Shown: piece after piece, positions 1 through 10,656 of the stretch
How the letters are laid out: every line of letters begins with the position of its first letter
Position numbering within the stretch: position 1 is the stretch's first letter
Origin: Mactra quadrangularis
Lineage: Eukaryota; Mollusca; Bivalvia; Venerida; Mactridae
Reading direction: 5' to 3'
DNA: 64,000 nucleotides
Assembly (NCBI GenBank): GCA_025267735.1
Contig: CM046294.1
Span: 36,239,222-36,303,221, forward strand
Notes under the pieces: generated by a model
What the model saw: the letters and a program-made list of their open reading frames with translations, nothing else
Databases searched by the model: none
What the model was told of the DNA's origin: nothing
Translations under genes and position numbers: made by a program

Positions 1-1095
1 TATAACATAAATCTACGTCTGGACAAATAAGGGGTTCAGAACTGCAATTACAGAGTGCAAACTTGAATATTTCAATATTCTAAGTATCCTTATTTTGATT
101 TATTGATGAGAACAAGGCAGGATTTTCAACAATTTTTTTCCAATGTGTCTTTTTGTTGAATCCATGAAATGAAAACGTAATATCACACCCAGTCAATTAT
201 GATTTATTTTATATTACCCCTAACTTTTCAGTGATAGAATGAATATGATAACAACGCATCGGAAGCAGAAATAAGTTATCAGTACCTGAACCAATGACAA
301 GAAATCGTATAATTTGTTTTCCATCGCATCATTTATGTGAATTATAATGTGAGTGTCAGCTTCGTGCTTTGTGAACAAACTTAAAGTTATTTGCTAGAGC
401 AAGGATTACATCAGAAACCCATCAACCTGTAACAATTGAATCCAAAAATTGGGAAAAAATTCTTAAGCTCACGAGATTATAAGAGAGGCATTCTTCAACG
501 TCTGCTTCGTTGTCAGTTTATGTTATAATATTGACCCCATACTTAAGGTAATGGCACATGTCGACAAGTAATTTGTTTTCCAACAGGTCGTTGTTTGCCA
601 ATTTGCATTGTTCTTGTAAAGACTTTACTGGAATTCCAACCAAGATATTCAGCAAAAGTGACACCAACAGGCGTAATTTGTTCAATTTCAATAAAGAAAT
701 AAGTCTTGACAAATATAACAGTATGGTCACCAAATATCCGACAATACTCAGTCTTGCGAAGAGATCAAATCAAGCATAATCATCTTAAATAACCAATGTA
801 GGTCTGCCTGAATTAGATACCTTTGTTGGAACTATTATACCTTGTTCAGTGGTAAGTATATTAAAAGTTTGACATCCATGGCATCACAAAGGCGTACGTT
901 TCTACATACAAGGTCTAATCCCCCCAATTTGTGCTTTTATAAAACAGAAGAAAATCTTAAAGATTTCTGGTTATATCAATGCTCGAGCAAATCCTAAAAT
1001 CTACAACTTGAACGTATTTTAAAGGTTTCGATTATAAATTTGCGTGACTTTTTTCAAGAAATATACTGTTCAATGAATACATAGTTTTAATAATA
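1..1095. other. AT-rich stretch, no gene recognised
   Basis: The small open frames near 518-779 lie on opposite strands over the same bases, lack splice context and show no recognisable motif. I see no repeat with clear borders here. Confidence 0.5.
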
Positions 1096-1099
1096 AGAA

Positions 1100-1790
1100 A
1101 ATACACTGTGTTGACCTTTGGCCTCAATAACCCATTTTTATCACAAAATAGGGTTTTACATTCTCTATGTGGTTCAGTAAGTCATCTAGCAACGTGAATT
1201 AAATAATGAACTGCCTTTTCAAAAGTTTTCCACATTTGTCAAAAAATCACTAAAAACAGTTTTACCACTCGCCCTTAATTTTACACCCCTGTGACATTAT
1301 ATTAGCCGTATCGAGTATTAAATGTCTTCTTTAAAGGTCACGAAGGATCAATAAACACAATTCAAGTACATTTAAACCATAAACACAAACTGTAGTTCTG
1401 CTAGTTGAACTATTGTAGACAATTTTTTATTGTCACCTATTTTCGCGACAAAAGGCTAAAAAGGGAAGTAATCATGTCATCAAACACTCATTTTTTTCAT
1501 AGAAATAAAGTTTAATCATAATGCATTATTTTTCAACAAAGAAAATCTTCTCTTCACCGATTTAATTTCTTGAAATTTTAGTTTAAAGAGCATAGGGTCT
1601 GATAAAAAATAAATGGACCTACTTGACCTTTGACCTAGATTACGGACTTAAACGCGACTTAGATTTTATACATCCCCCGTACGATATCAGGGAGGCATCC
1701 AGCTACATGAATCAACCATTAGATTTGCATTAACAAAAATGTCCTACGGTGGTCAAAATTTCACTATAAGTTAGGTAGACTATATATCAA
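1100..1790 (+). repeat. Two related ~130-bp segments of a dispersed repeat
   Basis: Two parts, about 1110-1205 and 1617-1745, share the order TTGACCTTTG(G/A)CCT, then about 60-80 bp later a run resembling CATC(T/C)AGC(A/T)AC(G/A)TGAAT. The spacing between them is about 510 bp. The protein-like reading is closed by stops. Likely a decayed dispersed repeat; family not identified. Confidence 0.3.
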
Positions 1791-1799
1791 GTTACAAGA

Positions 1800-4290
1800 T
1801 TAAATGTATATGTGTATACCCGTTGATCAGGTAGAAGGAACGGGATCAAATTGGATTATATTTACTCGTTATGTCTAGAAATGTTGTACCGGGTGGTGAA
1901 GTAGCACATCGTCAATTCTGACCACTCTTAGCAGATGTGTTTGATTCTATATCCTAAATATACTCTACATATAAATGTTACATTATGTCCTTCTGTTATC
2001 TCTCGAATATCAAATTCCATTGTTAGTTCACAATATGTACATGAATAACCTGCTTTAGAATAATGAAAATGCTGATAGCACTAATTGTATTAGTGCATAT
2101 CATGACGCTACACTCTAAAACACTAATGAATGTATGTCTTTACTAGGGTAGTTGTAAATCATTTTGCCAATCGCTGATACAAAAAAGTGCTGTGGGTCAT
2201 GGTGTTTTAAATTATTTAAACACGGATTAAAACAACAAACGGAAACAATCCAAGATAATCGTTCCTTACACTTACTGAACATTAGAATACGTTACCATAA
2301 TAAGTACACTATAATTGTGACACCCTATGGAAAAACCAGACTGATGGCTAAAATTCACAAATTTAGATATAAACATTTTCTGAATCTGGAATTTTACAAA
2401 CATAAGTTTTGAAAATTTCGGATGATTTTGACTAGTAGTTAAAAAGTTATAAAAGTCTTAAGAATGTATGATGCACAAAAATAGTTAAGGGCATTCGGGA
2501 CAAAACAGCATTGGTTTTCATGAATAGTACAGATATATTCTACAGCAAAAAACCAGACATCTAAGATGTGAATTTCCTTTTAATCAACTTTTTTTTCAAA
2601 CATGCAAAGTTCATAATGACCCCAGGGCAACCATTTATAAATGGTTTATAAGCTCTATTTATGTTAAGTTTGAATTATTTGTTGTGACATTCAATGTCAC
2701 TTCTGCATAAAACGGGAAATAATGCATTGAAATGTATTTAGTAAAATTGCACACATTCATTTTATGGAAATAAAAATGATAGGATACAAATAATTAGTGT
2801 TCTAAGGAAACCACCATGTATGCATGGAAGATGAGACAGAATAGTGAGGACAAATTGTAGCTGTTATTGTCATGCTCATAATTTAAGTTAATCTTAAAAT
2901 ACTGTACTTCATTCAATGCTATGTAAATTTATCATGATATTAAAACATGTTCACATATCCATCCATTCGTTTATTTTTTTCGGAACGAAAGCGTTACCAT
3001 AGCATTCAACCAGCAATATTTAGCTTAGCCAAATATTTTTTATCAAGAAATGTGAACAAGTGTGATATTTATTGTCACAATAAAATCAACAAATAATCTT
3101 AAATCAAGTTGAAATTTTAAATGTATCAATTAAATAGCATTTAGAATGCACTAAAGTCATGATCATTTCAACAAGCTTTAACTGATTAGTTTAAAACTTT
3201 GGAGATTGAATTGAACACACAATTGAATAATCTTTGCAGGCAAAATTAGAGTAACTCGGTTGCAAAACAAGTACTTTTCTTGAGAGAAAGCATTACAGCT
3301 AGGCTTATTCAACATGATAATTTATAAGTTATGTTTCCATTACTAAAGATAAGCTAACTCTAAAATGTTAATGGGTATTGGGTAGGCACATGCCATATCA
3401 AATACCAATGTACTACCTATGTCTACAAGTTTGATTGTTGACTGATCATAAAATCATGTGTTTGCACATTGCCTGCATGTAAAGTAACTAAAACAAAATG
3501 TATATTTTCAATATTTATTATTTTGTTTTGTTTCATATTTCATTCATTTAGAAAATTAATATTAAATTAATATTATCTCATTTCCATGAAAGTCAATCAT
3601 TGAGTAAATTTCTTCATACATTTAACACTTTCTCTCTGAAGTTAACTATTCTGGTGCTTTATTTACATCTCAGCATGGTATTAGGCTGTACTTATCTAAG
3701 TATTCACCTCTATCTATGAAAATAGATTAAAATAATACTCAATAGTTTGGCATAAAAAGGATCAAGCACATAAATTGACTACATCAGTCATAAGAAATGA
3801 AAATGTAACACTTTATTGACCCTTCTGTTTGTGTATTGTAGTACATTTGCAGATGAATGGCCATAAAACCATCATATAAATATGCAAGTTTTAGTTATTT
3901 TTGATGACAAGTGAATGATATTACACATGTGATAAGATAAGAACCAACATATAGGGCATACCTATGTACAATGTGAACTACTAACCATTTCCTAACAACA
4001 AGCATACTTCCTTTCAACAGGAAGTTTTGAAAGACATTGAGCATACCAACAGAAATAATTAGAAACAAATATCATATTCCACAGTATGTACCCTCATTAC
4101 TTAAAATATAATTTTGATAATAACAGCTTCATGTCTATTGTCTTCTTACTTTCCTTGGAGAACAGAAAACATTCATGCACTCATTACTACAGTTATCAAT
4201 TTTCGATACCATTTTAAAAATCATTGATTAATTATTTTTAATAATTAACCTTTCCTCGTTTGCCAGAAAAATACATGACATTAATACCTA
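1800..4290. other. AT-rich stretch, no gene recognised
   Basis: About 2.5 kb without exon-like sequence. An 82-codon open frame at 2164-2412 begins without a clear start context and has no recognisable motif, so it is not called. Confidence 0.45.
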
Positions 4291-4295
4291 CCCCA

Positions 4296-4385
4296 TTAGT
4301 TATACAGAATAATGACTGGTAGACCTCCAAACACTGCTGAAGTAAGTCCCAATACTAGTAGAGTAACGTATTTCTTTATAAAGTG
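4296..4385 (-). CDS. Possible terminal exon ending in a membrane segment
   Basis: Reading the - strand from about 4385 gives a short open stretch ending in a stop at 4296-4298. It contains the hydrophobic run TLLVLGLTSAVFGGLPVIIL, which would span a membrane, and terminates YN-stop. An in-frame stop lies just upstream, so a splice acceptor inside the open part would be needed and only a weak one is visible. No partner exon was found. It could be chance. Confidence 0.2.
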   Translation of the reverse strand, partial: HFIKKYVTLLVLGLTSAVFGGLPVIILYN

Positions 4386-4399
4386 TCAATTTGCTGTGA

Positions 4400-5785
4400 T
4401 ATTCCCGAGATAAAGAAAATGAATTGACACTGTATTTTGGAAAAATACTACCCAGTCAGAAAATCAATGTTTATAATCCATAGATCTGGAACAAATAAAG
4501 TTGGACGAAGTGTGGTGGGAAGAGCGATGTGGGCGGAGCTTGAGAACGAAATACGATTACGTCATTTAATAATTTAAAGATATTTTATTGCAAACTTGTC
4601 AATTCTTAAAGATTTGCATACCTTAACATTCATATAATCTTCTCATTTAAATAAAAATGTCGCTAGGTCGACCTGAAAAATACAGTCCCAAACTGACAGG
4701 GACGGCAGAGGAATTTCACATTTTAAAGGCAATGACATTGGCCTTAAAACTTAAGATAAAGCACTTTTTTTATTTGATTCACGAACTAAATTGAAATTCA
4801 AAGTAATTGTTTCTGTTCTTACAAATCTTAGTGACTAAATAATTCAAGGATGAGCATATCACATCAACACATAGATAGCTTTTGGACAGTAACACTTGTC
4901 AGTAATTGCAGACGAAAAATGTTACTTTCAATTTCGCCGAGTGAAAAGATTTCAACAAATAATGAATGTTTTCAAATTTCTTACCATTATCTTAAATTTA
5001 ATCGTCGTATAAATGTGTATACAAACATATTTGAAAATTTTCATAATTAAAATTGTACAGATTACAGTTCGAATAATTTAACCAAATTTACAGAAAATAA
5101 AACTCACCTTGGTTGACAAGATGTCGTCGTGTTTGTGGTTAAAGGACACAACATTATAAATACTTTCGTGACAGTTATTTCTCGTACCATAAAAAACATT
5201 TGTAAATGTTCAATCTAAGTATTTGCCGAGTTTTATTGAGAAGAATGCACATTTTATAAAAAAAAAAAACGATTTAAATATTCGAGGTTAGTTTTTGATA
5301 TCTACATTTCATGTGGTGTTTGGAAAAAACACGTTTTTTAACGTTACGTCTTTTTATCAATCCGCCTGGTTTTCTCAAGGGACGTCACAATTTTTTAAAC
5401 TGTATTGAATATATTGTGTGAACTTCATTAATAACAGTAGTAAGTTTACTTTTGATTGCGCTAATGGTGATTTGTGTAATAGGGTTTTTATGAGCATTTC
5501 CTACATTCTTTAACTAAACATATCATCCGTGGGACTGCGATTATAATCATATCGGCTAATAAATTAAAAATTTTGCAGCATTTCACTCGTACGCTGTGCT
5601 GTGCGGTTGTTTTTCATAACAGTCAATATAAATTGTTGCTGAAACTACCGTCAACAATGTAGTTTGGCCTAAAAGGGCACTGTATTAAATACAAATAAAA
5701 TAGCTTGGTATTAAACGTTAAGATTTTAACATTCCTTTTAGTATATAGTTATCAACATTGTGTAAAACTACATAAAGTTATACCT
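4400..5785. other. No gene recognised
   Basis: AT-rich. A GC-box-like string GTGGGCGGAGC occurs near 4527-4537, but no gene could be tied to it. Small open frames at 4657 and 4850 have no family resemblance. Confidence 0.4.
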
Positions 5786-5992
5786 GGGCTGAGTTCAGTT
5801 ATCGCGAACGTTACAGAACGTTACATAACGATACATTCGGAACTCCTCGGCCATATAATTGTTTACTTTAACACCGGTAGTTTCAAAAAAGCGTCTAAAT
5901 ATGTCCGAGATTATTCGCAGCAAATGATCAAGGAGTTCCGAATGTATCGTTACGGAACGTTCTGTAACGTTCGCGGTAACTGAACTCAGCCC
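5786..5992. mobile_element. Palindromic MITE with AACGTT-rich inverted ends
   Basis: The two halves are reverse complements over about 75 bp. The left end reads GGGCTGAGTTCAGTTA and then repeats of AACGTTAC; the right end is its complement. The arms include TTCGGAACTCCTCGGCC. The same arm recurs near 8.49 kb and at 54.05-54.36 kb, so this is a family rather than a single hairpin. No coding capacity; the 92-codon open frame across it is an artefact of the palindrome. It would be mobilised in trans if at all. Transposase family not determined. Confidence 0.8.
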
Positions 5993-6223
5993 TGATATAT
6001 TGTACTCGCTATCATTGGACGATTTTCAACTTACTGATTTCAAGTATCTTTTATTACTTCTAATTATGAATGCAAAATTTAATACACAATTTTTACGCAT
6101 TGCTCAATAACATATTATACAACAGATACAAAACGATTTTACAAATTAAATATTTGGTGAAATATCGAACTTCTAAAAATTATTTATCTAAATATTGGGA
6201 CCAATGATCCTTGTGGTCATTAT

Positions 6224-6512
6224 TGTTTGTTTGTTGAGTTTAACGACGTAGCAACACAGTATATAGGTCATATTACGGCGGTCCCTCTGGAAAGGCAAAA
6301 TCTCTATTTAGCTGTTAACCAACTACTAAACGCATACTTTCGTCAATGACTGACAACTGGCCTACATAATTAAAGATCATAGGTAGGAGGGAGAATGGCC
6401 GTAGAAATGATTTCATGACCAAGCTCCACGAAAGTATGTCCCGCCCGGGAATCGAACCCACGGACCATCGACCTGTAGACCTACGTGCTACCAACTGAGC
6501 TAGCCGGGCAGC
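6224..6512 (-). mobile_element. tRNA-derived SINE, family A
   Basis: On the - strand the head at 6512-6440 is tRNA-like: an A box with GCTAGCTCAGTTGGTAGC and a B box GGGTTCGATTCCC, which together make an internal RNA polymerase III promoter. The body follows, then a tail region whose complement is GAGTTTAACGACGTAGCAACAC. Other copies are at 43.2 and 45.8 kb. The tail resembles the conserved 3' domain of bivalve V-type SINEs (from memory). Confidence 0.8.
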
Positions 6513-6853
6513 CCCTATTATTGAAAACGTTTCCTTAATTTAAGATTGAGAGAATACGTTTCGAATAATTTATGGTTTAAACACCGTGTTTATAGACATT
6601 TAGTCATTTTACGTCGACCCTCTTATATAACCTTGTTTGTTCAGGCCTTTGCTTGTGTCCAGTACTCATATATCTTTAAACAAGACCAAAAACCTTTTCA
6701 ATATAGTTGGAGGACATTCGGTAATTGGTTACATTTTCGTAGAAAAGTAGAATAAGCTGGTTGGGTTTCAGGTTACTCACTTAGCTACGTTCTCAATTAT
6801 TCTGAACAGACAAAAGCAAGCAAGCACACAAATGAATATACCATTATCTATAC

Positions 6854-7160
6854 TAAAAATCCACATATTCCCTGTTCCATCAGGTTGAATTGCGTTTTTA
6901 CATGCAAATATTTGGTTATTTAAATAAGTATAATCATGTACAGTAACTTGAAAAGAGGTACCGTTACATGTATAAGAATATTTCCTCTATGAATATTCAT
7001 ATCCATAATTGAGAAAAAACTCAGATGGTGACACTGTACATGTTCCATTTTCATAACTCATCAATGATGAACCAGTCGATCCTGAATATCCATCGCATGT
7101 CCATCTTATTTCACGGCGTCTCAACGCCGTGATATTGTGATGGGTAGATCTTGATAGCAA
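6854..7160 (-). pseudogene. Broken Ig-like domain exon
   Basis: A single - strand frame reads IRWTCDGYSGSTGSS, then a C-containing strand (NGTCTVSPSEF), an in-frame TAG at 6987-6989, and continues in the same frame as YSYTCNGTSFQVTVH and then IFACKNA before a possible donor at 6853-6852. The spacing of Trp, Cys and Tyr-x-Cys resembles extracellular Ig-like exons of invertebrate receptors. The stop splits the domain, so it is either a pseudogene exon or skipped. No neighbouring exons of the same gene were found. It is not an obvious copy of the five Ig exons at 31.6-35.4 kb. Confidence 0.5.
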
Positions 7161-8330
7161 TGGGCAAAAGTCACGTGACATATATCCTTTCGATTTCTAC
7201 TGCCGACATTTTATTGGTTTTTAATGCAATCATTGTACAGCCCATTTCCGTTAAAAGTTACATAGAAAAGGCATTTTTTTTTGGAAACCATATAAACAAT
7301 ATTTCAACAGTGCCACACACGAAAAATCAGCGTTTTATATTAATACATTTCCTTAAATCCTTTCGACACACTTGAAAGCACGCCAGTTTTTAATTTGTTC
7401 GAATCGATTATGTTTTCTCGTGTCCGAGTAATTTCTTTTAATTTTCTAAAAACGTCTTTTGAACCTTACATTTCTTAGTTTCTATATTTGATGGCATGTT
7501 ATGTTTTCTTAAATTATGATTTCTATTCGATATAGCTTGCCTTTTGTATATAGGCCTTTGTGTACCCGCAACAAAATTCCTCATTAACACGTACAAACTC
7601 CTTACAGTGCTTACGTCACGCTTTGTTATTGATTAATAAAGGAAAATAACCGCTGCGGGGAGTTTGTTGTCAAATTAGGGTTGCGTGAATGGACTTGTCG
7701 AAGCCATGTTTTGTCGGGTTACCAGCTTGAATTACCGAAAATACCATTACCAATATATAAACGTTTGCCAGTTAATAGAAAGTTGCAATATAAGACCAAG
7801 AAAATTGCTAAACAAAATATAACGTTTTATTCTTTTTAAAACTCGCATTTGATGAAAAAATGCAAACCTATCTACCCTACTTCGGGGCAAACCTAAATCA
7901 ATGGTTTTACATAGGGTGCGCTAATTCCTGATATTCGATAAATAGACCCACCGGAATTTCCAAATTGTATCTGTCCATATGTGTATTTCTCGACTGTAAG
8001 TCATTTTTAAGAAGCATGATGCAACTTTTCTTGTTTCTACTTGACAATGTGTTGTTTAGCATATAAGATATAACGATAACATGTTTATATGTATTTAAGT
8101 AGGAATTGAAGACTAAAAAAAGAAGAAAAACATTTATAAAATCCAATCTTTTAATGTTAAACAAAAAAACTGAAAATATAGTAGTTTTAATTTCTATATT
8201 AGCTACATACTTATATTGGCAGGTATGATTCATGTCAGAATAAAATTATGGAGTATAATACTATAGTCTTAGTCATTGTATTATGTTTAATAGTTTGAAT
8301 TCTTGTCTCAAACACTTTCTAGTTAAAAAA
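7161..8330. other. No gene recognised
   Basis: AT-rich spacer. The 108-codon open frame on the - strand at 7907-8233 is hydrophobic and low in complexity with no motif, so it is treated as chance. A short palindrome, CACGGCGTCTCAACGCCGTG, sits at about 7116-7135 beside the broken Ig exon. Confidence 0.45.
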
Positions 8331-9068
8331 CAGTGCCCGCCAAAAGTTTGGGGACAAAGACAATTTATTTTTAACTCCAATGATTGATTATTTTAAAACT
8401 ATTACTTTCAATACATCAAGGATTATTTATGATGAAATGAAGGCACATTTCATTAACGCATCACAATTAATAGGTTCAGCATCTCATATTCCAAAGCTAT
8501 TCGGAACTTCTCGGCCATTCGCTACGAATAACCTCGGACATATTCAGACGCCATTTTGGAAAAACCGGTATTGAAGTAAACAAATACACGATGGTTAAGG
8601 CGATGACTGAAGTTTCGTTTTTTTTGCGTAAATTTGAAATTACACATTTCAATGATATCGATTACCAATATTTGGTTCAATTTAAAACAAACAAATATGT
8701 TTAGACAAAGATCTGTGTTTATACTACAAGAACTATTTTGTGTAACCGTTACGTGCTTCGCCTCGCGTAAGTAGTAAAATCACAAAAATCCAATGAAGAC
8801 CCGCGAATCCTTCCGAGATTATTCTTCATGAAAAGTCGAGGTGTTCCGAATGATTCCAAAGCCTCCAAAATTATGATAATTAATTTTGTAATACTTTTCT
8901 AAATATATTTTTCAGCTACTTCAGTAGTATTAACTGTAATAAGAAATATAACAAAAATTAAACAAAACTAACAAGTACTTAACAACTAACAGTTAAATAA
9001 AATATTTGAAAACAGCTATTCAGTAGGCCTATAAAGTTATAATGTCTCCAAACTTTTGGTGGGTACTG
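8331..9068. mobile_element. Tc1/mariner-like non-autonomous element
   Basis: The ends are inverted repeats of about 25 bp: CAGTGCCCGCCAAAAGTTTG at 8331 and its near complement ending at 9068 (complement CAGTACCCACCAAAAGTTTG). CAGT-starting ends of this type are usual for Tc1/mariner elements. A TA follows the right end, but the left flank is an A-run, so the TA duplication is not clear. There is no transposase frame. A copy of the palindromic MITE lies inside (8487-8862). Confidence 0.7.
8487..8862. mobile_element. Diverged palindromic MITE nested in the Tc1-like element
   Basis: The left arm carries TTCGGAACTTCTCGGCCATT and the right arm ends in a decayed complement (AAGTCGAGGTGTTCCGAA). 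The inner part matches the MITE copies at 5.79 and 54.05 kb, including CGGACATATT and ACCGGTATTGAAGTAAAC. More diverged than those copies. Confidence 0.6.
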
Positions 9069-9069
9069 T

Positions 9070-9184
9070 AGGGACCAGGACAACTCAACCCGAAGACAAC
9101 TCAACCCGAGATAACTTAACCCATAAGCCGAGACAACACAACCCGTATGTAGGGACAACTCAACCCGTAGACAACTCAACCCGT
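9070..9184. repeat. Short array of GACAACTCAACCCG units
   Basis: Five to six imperfect units of about 16 bp built on GACAACTCAACCCG, directly after the Tc1-like element. The same units form the ends of the element at 61.0-61.5 kb. No matching inverted end is seen to the right here, so this is probably a single surviving terminus. Open frames across it are repeat artefacts. Confidence 0.7.
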
Positions 9185-9470
9185 ATGATATATAATTAGT
9201 TATTCATCATAAATAATATGTTTAAACTGTTAAATTTAATATTGAGATAAAGTTGATCGCTAATAAAAGATATCTAAGTATGAAAATAATGATGACAATT
9301 TTAACCTAATGTTTGCTAATTAAATTGGAAATATGTCATTAAATAAGGAGCTCTTCATTTTGTCATTCTAGGGGCATCTCCGCTCAGTCACAAAGTAAGT
9401 AAAAGCTGACTGAAAAAGTGACTGTGCTAATCTCTCTATATTTCTGACTTTTCTTTATATATAGAAGATA

Positions 9471-9618
9471 TTCGTTGATTTTGGTGTAAGATCGATTTAT
9501 ATTTCTCTAAGTGAGCTCAGAAAACATATTTTCACGAGTGGCGTAGCCACGAGTGAAAATGTCATTTTCTGAGCTCACGAGGTGAAATATAGATCGATCT
9601 TACACCAAAATCAACGAA
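9471..9618. repeat. 148-bp near-perfect palindrome
   Basis: Left arm from TTCGTTGATTTTGGTGTAAG and right arm ending CTTACACCAAAATCAACGAA, with a loop of a few bases around 9541-9547. The arms differ by small changes near the middle. A fold-back element or MITE; no coding capacity. Confidence 0.85.
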
Positions 9619-9753
9619 TTTTCTGTTTCTTTCATGCTTTTTAAGTTAATAACAATGTCAGGCATGTAGATATACATGTACCTGTGCCAGTTCATGACTG
9701 ACCGAATAACACACTAAGAATGTGATAGAGCAGATAGTTCTATTGTAACTGAT

Positions 9754-10015
9754 TTATTGAAACATAAAGGGACCACTGGCGGCATTTTGTGGCAATGATG
9801 TAGAATTTGCTGCCTCCTGGGTTACAATAGATGCCGTGTGTGTAACAGTTGAACTCGAACTTGACGACAAAATGTTTGAAATCGATCTAGCTTGTCTGTT
9901 ATTCATGTGACAATAATTGTTGAGGCTATTGACATTCTTATCGCCTGAAATATAGACAATTTGATTTGGGGAAACACCTTCATCACTAAGCTTTTGGATC
10001 AGTATTTTTCTTGCA
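9754..10015 (-). CDS. Terminal exon of a DUF3504 (tyrosine-recombinase-like) gene
   Basis: Splice acceptor TTTCCAG at 10016-10017, then 87 codons to a TAA at 9754-9756. The reading SARKILIQKLSDEG, VYISGDKNVNSLNNYCHMN is the C-terminal core of DUF3504 proteins (the ZMYM / QRICH1 / KIAA1958 group, known to derive from Crypton tyrosine recombinases). The usual His of the HxxR box is Tyr here (YSAR), and the second box has Asp where His is usual (GDKN); the Tyr of NNY is kept. A Ser-rich tail follows. It joins in phase to the exon at 10533-10656 (AG + T gives Ser). An AATAAA signal at 9758-9753 overlaps the stop codon. Clearly coding; whether still expressed is doubtful because the upstream exon is broken. 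Confidence 0.8.
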
Positions 10016-10532
10016 CTGGAAATGAGAAAAAAACATGTTAGGATTCTGTTCGTATTCAGCTAAAAGCAAATAATGCCATGGACCTCCATGTGTGAGACCA
10101 TGTTCCTTAGTGACTAAACACTGCTTTGATCCAAGGATTCTATATAACAGATTGATCTCTGTCATTCCCATCAAATGTGGTGGAGAGTAAAAATTTCATT
10201 TTTCATTTTGTTTTGCCCAGACATCAGCCAAAATGCATAACAACATGCCACAATTTATCTGCAATTATTGATTAATATAAATCTAAGCATGATTTGTTCT
10301 TTAGTCATGAATACACGCCATATGAATTATAATGTAAACCCCATATTTGAATATTAGTTATGTATACCGAGGAAAAGCTATTATCTAGCAGAGTGTAAAT
10401 TAATAATTGCTGATGAATTTTTTTTTATAAAAAAAAACACTGAAGAAATATACTTCGTTATTCATTACATATGGACTTAATGTGTATATAACGGTTCAGT
10501 GTTTTATAACAAGTTAAGGATTTATACTTTAC
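10016..10532 (-). other. Intron of the DUF3504 gene
   Basis: Bounded by a GT donor (10532-10531) and an AG acceptor (10017-10016). The short open frames within it are not supported. Confidence 0.6.
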
Positions 10533-10656
10533 CTGTAGAGTTTAATTTTGCTGTCTTCTATGCCTGCATCAGCTTTCATCTCGTTCATTATGTTGTATAT
10601 TTTGTTTATTCCCATCGGTTGACTTTTGAACCAACATCTTTGGTTTGGGCTTGCAG
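10533..10656 (-). CDS. Second half of a DUF3504 exon cut by a hAT-like element
   Basis: The - strand reads ASPNQRCWFKSQPMGINKIY and then IMNEMKADAGIEDSKIKLY, followed by a donor AG|GTAAAG. WFKSQPMGINK is a hallmark of DUF3504 proteins. The open frame runs upstream into the hAT element at 10657, where its sequence stops making sense. The 8 bases at 10649-10656 are the target duplication. The missing first half of this exon is on the other strand at 14106-14241, and the two fit in the same phase across the shared 8 bp. Confidence 0.85.

Noticed and set aside
4657..4728. Short + strand frame starting MSLGRPEKYSPKLTGTAEEF
   Set aside because: Looks coding-like, but there is no usable GT donor and no partner exon was found.
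5705..5983. 92-codon + strand open frame
   Set aside because: Covers the palindromic MITE; the second half encodes the complement of the first.
6440..6512. tRNA gene on the - strand
   Set aside because: Good A and B boxes, but continuous with the SINE body and repeated at 43.5 and 46.2 kb, so it is a SINE head.
7907..8233. 108-codon - strand open frame
   Set aside because: No motif and no neighbouring exon; low-complexity hydrophobic.
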